Both the position numbers and the translations under genes were made by a program. 8,379 bases of DNA, from assembly GCA_903844785.1 (NCBI GenBank), contig CAIMVB010000128.1, forward strand, positions 1-8,379, read 5' to 3'. The notes under the pieces were generated by a model. That model was not told the DNA's origin. It was given only the letters and a program-made list of their open reading frames with translations, and did no database searches. This document shows, in pieces, positions 6,710 to 8,379 of this stretch; the first letter of the stretch is position 1; every line of letters starts with the position of its first letter. This DNA comes from an uncultured Rhodospirillales bacterium (GTDB lineage Bacteria > Pseudomonadota > Alphaproteobacteria > Acetobacterales > Acetobacteraceae).

Positions 6710-7003
6710 TTACCGGGCCAAAAGCCCGTCTATTGCCTGAGCCAGCCTGACATCGCGCGCGGAAAGCCCGCCTGCGTCATGGGTTGCGAGCGTAATCTCT
6801 ACCCGGTTCCAGACATTGAACCATTCCGGGTGATGGTCCTGCGCTTCAGCAAGTAGCGCCACCCGCGCCATGAAGCCCCAGGCTTCGGAAAAATCCTTGA
6901 AGCGGAAGGCCCGCGTGATGGCATCGCGCCCTTCCACCAGCTGCCAGCCGGGCAGGGCCGAAGCCAGCCCGGCCCGCTCCGCGGCGCTGAGTTGCTCCAC
7001 CAT
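6710..7003 (-). CDS. pterin-4a-carbinolamine dehydratase (PCD/DCoH family)
   Basis: A complete 97-residue protein of the PCD family, which dehydrates 4a-hydroxytetrahydropterin during recycling of the pterin cofactor of aromatic amino acid hydroxylases (the PhhB role). The family signature is clear: EAQDHHPEW at 53-61 with the active-site His57-His58-Pro59, and [23 protein letters not shown] (70-92) with His75 of the conserved TH...GLS..D..LA..ID motif. The N-terminal [29 protein letters not shown] (17-45) also matches, including the GW near the start. Length is normal. ATG 7003 lies four bases after the fabG stop and has no Shine-Dalgarno of its own, so it is probably translated by coupling to fabG. 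No phenylalanine hydroxylase gene is nearby, so its cofactor-recycling partner is unknown. Confidence 0.93.
   Translation of the reverse strand: MVEQLSAAERAGLASALPGWQLVEGRDAITRAFRFKDFSEAWGFMARVALLAEAQDHHPEWFNVWNRVEITLATHDAGGLSARDVRLAQAIDGLLAR
6714..6728. terminator. small hairpin at the secG/dehydratase convergent junction, possible bidirectional terminator
   Basis: CGGGC (6714-6718) and GCCCG (6724-6728) form a 5-bp GC stem with a 5-base A-rich loop, four bases after the secG stop. The sequence after it on the plus strand, TCTATT, is only weakly T-rich. On the minus strand the hairpin lies within the last codons of the dehydratase gene. The position suits termination of secG transcripts, but the stem is short. 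Confidence 0.3.
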
Positions 7004-7007
7004 GGCG

Positions 7008-7745
7008 TCAGATCATCGCCATGCCGCCATTCACATGCAAAGTCTGCCCGGTGACCCAGCCCGCCTCATTGCTCGCCAGATAGACCACGGCGGCGGCGAT
7101 ATCCTCGGGCGAGCCCATGCGTTGCGTCGGGATGCGGGTCAGCAGGGCGGTTTTTTGCGCGTCATTCAGCGCATCCGTCATGGCGGTTTTCACAAAGCCG
7201 GGGGCGACGACATTCACCGTCACGCCGCGGGTGGCCACTTCCTGCGCCAATGACTTCGACATGCCGATCAAGCCCGCCTTGGCGGCGGCGTAATTGGCCT
7301 GGCCGGCATTGCCGGTAACGCCGACGATGGACGCGATGGAAATAATCCGCCCCTGGCGCTTTTTCATCATGCCACGCAGCGCGGCGCGGGCCAGGCGGAA
7401 GGGTGCGGTCAAATCCACTTCCAGCACCGCATTCCAATCCGCATCACCCATGCGAAGCGCCAGCATATCGCGCGTGAAGCCGGCATTATTGACCAGAATG
7501 TCCAAGGACCCGGCCTCGGTTTCGATTTTTTCCACCAGCTTGGCGGGGGCTTCGGGGTCGGCCAGATCAGCCGGCGCGACAATGACGCGGGCGCCTAGCT
7601 CGGCAGCCAGTGCTTCCAATTCAGCGGCGCGGCGGCCGGTAATGGCAACCGTGGCACCCTGGGCGTGCAGCGCGCGGGCCACGCCAGCGCCAATGCCGCC
7701 CGTGGCGCCGGTGACAAGGGCGGTCTTTCCGGTCAAATCAAACAT
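7008..7745 (-). CDS. fabG: 3-oxoacyl-[acyl-carrier-protein] reductase FabG
   Basis: A 245-residue classical short-chain dehydrogenase that reduces 3-oxoacyl-ACP with NADPH in type II fatty-acid elongation in the cytoplasm. Visible motifs are TGATGGIG (12-19) for the Rossmann nucleotide site, GRR at 37-39 suiting NADPH, NNAG (86-89), catalytic Ser139, Tyr152 and Lys156 in the YxxxK motif, and PGFVKTAMT (182-190). The C-terminus [14 protein letters not shown] is typical of FabG. The tetrad Asn is replaced by Asp at 111 (EVDLTAPF). The start at 7745 is preferred because AGGG (7755-7758) is nine bases upstream and homologues begin MFDLTGK. An in-frame ATG at 7752-7754 would give 248 residues and an ATGA overlap with the upstream gene, but with AGGG directly abutting it. 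Role as FabG is supported by the adjacent fabD. Confidence 0.93.
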   Translation of the reverse strand: MFDLTGKTALVTGATGGIGAGVARALHAQGATVAITGRRAAELEALAAELGARVIVAPADLADPEAPAKLVEKIETEAGSLDILVNNAGFTRDMLALRMGDADWNAVLEVDLTAPFRLARAALRGMMKKRQGRIISIASIVGVTGNAGQANYAAAKAGLIGMSKSLAQEVATRGVTVNVVAPGFVKTAMTDALNDAQKTALLTRIPTQRMGSPEDIAAAVVYLASNEAGWVTGQTLHVNGGMAMI

Positions 7746-7750
7746 ATCTC

Positions 7751-8179
7751 TCATCCCTGGTTGAAGCGTTTGAACAGGAAATGCCGCGCATGGCCTGGCG
7801 GCTGATCCTCAATACTGCCGAAAAGCGCATAGCCATGCTTTTCGTAAAAAGGCCGCGCCTGGAAGGAGAAAGTGTCCACCCAAGCGCCGATGCAGCCCCG
7901 GTCTCGTGCCTCAGCCTCCAGCCGCGTGAGAAGGCCTGATCCAAGGCCCGTACCACGCATATCTTCGGGCAAAAACAGGAAGTGCAAATAATACCAGGCA
8001 CCGAAGCACCAACCGAAAGCACCACCCACCGGCGCGTCTTCGGCCCCGCGCCTGACCACCAATGACAGCGGCTTGTAGCCAAATTGGCCGATAAACGGTG
8101 CATTCAGGGCCGAAAGCCCATCCAAGGCTATCTTCGCGGCGGGATCATTCTCAATCTCCGAGAGTGTGATCTCGGCCAT
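7751..8179 (-). CDS. GNAT-family N-acetyltransferase, substrate unknown
   Basis: A complete 142-residue GNAT-fold enzyme, expected to transfer an acetyl or other acyl group from acyl-CoA to an amine. The acetyl-CoA-binding motif A is R75-G-T-G-L-G-S-G82, following the beta-4 strand WYYLHFLFLPEDM (62-74). Motif B is represented by QARPFYEKHGYALFG (107-121), with the FYEK..GY pattern common in the family. Residues 95-105 (GCIGAWVDTFS) form the beta-5 segment. The C-terminus (RHFLFKRF) fits the closing strand. It starts two bases after the fabD stop and ends at the start of fabG, so it is embedded in the fatty-acid synthesis operon. Whether it acts on proteins, a small molecule or an antibiotic cannot be told from the sequence. 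Its placement may mean only shared transcription. Confidence 0.88.
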   Translation of the reverse strand: MAEITLSEIENDPAAKIALDGLSALNAPFIGQFGYKPLSLVVRRGAEDAPVGGAFGWCFGAWYYLHFLFLPEDMRGTGLGSGLLTRLEAEARDRGCIGAWVDTFSFQARPFYEKHGYALFGSIEDQPPGHARHFLFKRFNQG

Positions 8180-8181
8180 GA

Positions 8182-8379
8182 TCAGAGCGTCTTCAGGAAG
8201 GCTTCCAGCTCGGCCGGATTGCCGATGGCAAGGGCGGTCGCTTCCGGCGCATTGCGCTTCATGAGGCCGGTCAGCACCTTGCCCGAGCCAACCTCGACAA
8301 ACTTATCGCAGCCCATGGCGGCCATGGCGGCGACGCATTCGCGCCAGCGCACCGTGCCGGTCACTTGGCGCACCAGCAA
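8182..8379 (-). CDS. fabD: malonyl-CoA:ACP transacylase FabD, C-terminal part (5' end outside window)
   Basis: The last 65 codons of FabD, which loads malonyl groups onto acyl carrier protein to start type II fatty-acid synthesis. The fragment shows the C-terminal signatures LVRQVTGTVRWRE, matching the FabD pattern QVTxxVRW, and FVEVGSGKVLTGLMKR, matching VExGxGxVLTGLxKR. The catalytic Ser and His lie upstream, outside the window. The first codon in the window is TTG (Leu), internal to the protein, and the frame is open to the edge. It ends at TGA 8182-8184, two bases before the GNAT gene. The following fabG two genes downstream supports identity as the housekeeping fabD. Confidence 0.92.
   Translation of the reverse strand: MLVRQVTGTVRWRECVAAMAAMGCDKFVEVGSGKVLTGLMKRNAPEATALAIGNPAELEAFLKTL

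Noticed and set aside
6373..6728. AAAAGCCCG occurring both before secG and after its stop, as a direct repeat bracketing the gene
   Set aside because: Nine bases is too short, and no other mobile-element feature is present; best explained by chance.
6076..6750. A 224-codon plus-strand open frame spanning the divergent region and secG
   Set aside because: It is out of frame with secG, whose family signature is unmistakable, and its translation resembles no protein family.

Overview
The window reads as ordinary chromosomal DNA from a fairly GC-rich alphaproteobacterium, probably of the Acetobacteraceae or a related Rhodospirillales group (Roseomonas-like). This rests on codon use, on the style of the SecG, FabG and Liv proteins, and on tightly overlapping genes. 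It is an inference; there is no rRNA or other marker to settle it. I found no tRNA, rRNA, CRISPR array, insertion sequence, integrase or phage gene. The only gene-free gaps are 286-345 and about 6247-6385, so nearly every base is coding.

Left part, plus strand (1-1686): the 3' end of a NupC/CNT-type concentrative nucleoside transporter, then, after 60 bp, a complete PLP-dependent class-III aminotransferase with its own strong ribosome binding site.

Middle part, minus strand (6246 down to 1676): a complete four-gene branched-chain-amino-acid-type (HAAT/Liv) ABC importer in the order binding protein, fused LivH-LivM permease, LivG ATPase, LivF ATPase. All three junctions overlap (4, 4 and 8 bp), so the operon is translationally coupled. 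Fusing the two permeases into one 623-residue polypeptide reduces the usual five genes to four. The livF 3' end overlaps the convergent aminotransferase by 11 bp, next to a perfect 10-bp inverted repeat.

Right part: secG (plus strand, 6386-6709) is divergent from the transporter operon. Its stop codon abuts the stop codon of a convergent pterin-4a-carbinolamine dehydratase gene. That gene ends a minus-strand operon, fabD (partial, at the window edge), a GNAT acetyltransferase, fabG, dehydratase, with spacings of +2, overlap or near-overlap, and +4 or so. fabD and fabG are type II fatty-acid synthesis genes. The GNAT gene between them, and a pterin enzyme where acpP would normally follow fabG, are the least standard features of the gene order.

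I did not find a convincing undescribed system. The points most worth checking are the fused permease, a binding protein whose ligand-contact region does not look like LivJ/LivK, the fabD-GNAT-fabG-dehydratase arrangement, a FabG with Asp where the catalytic Asn usually sits, and the compact convergent junctions with hairpins.
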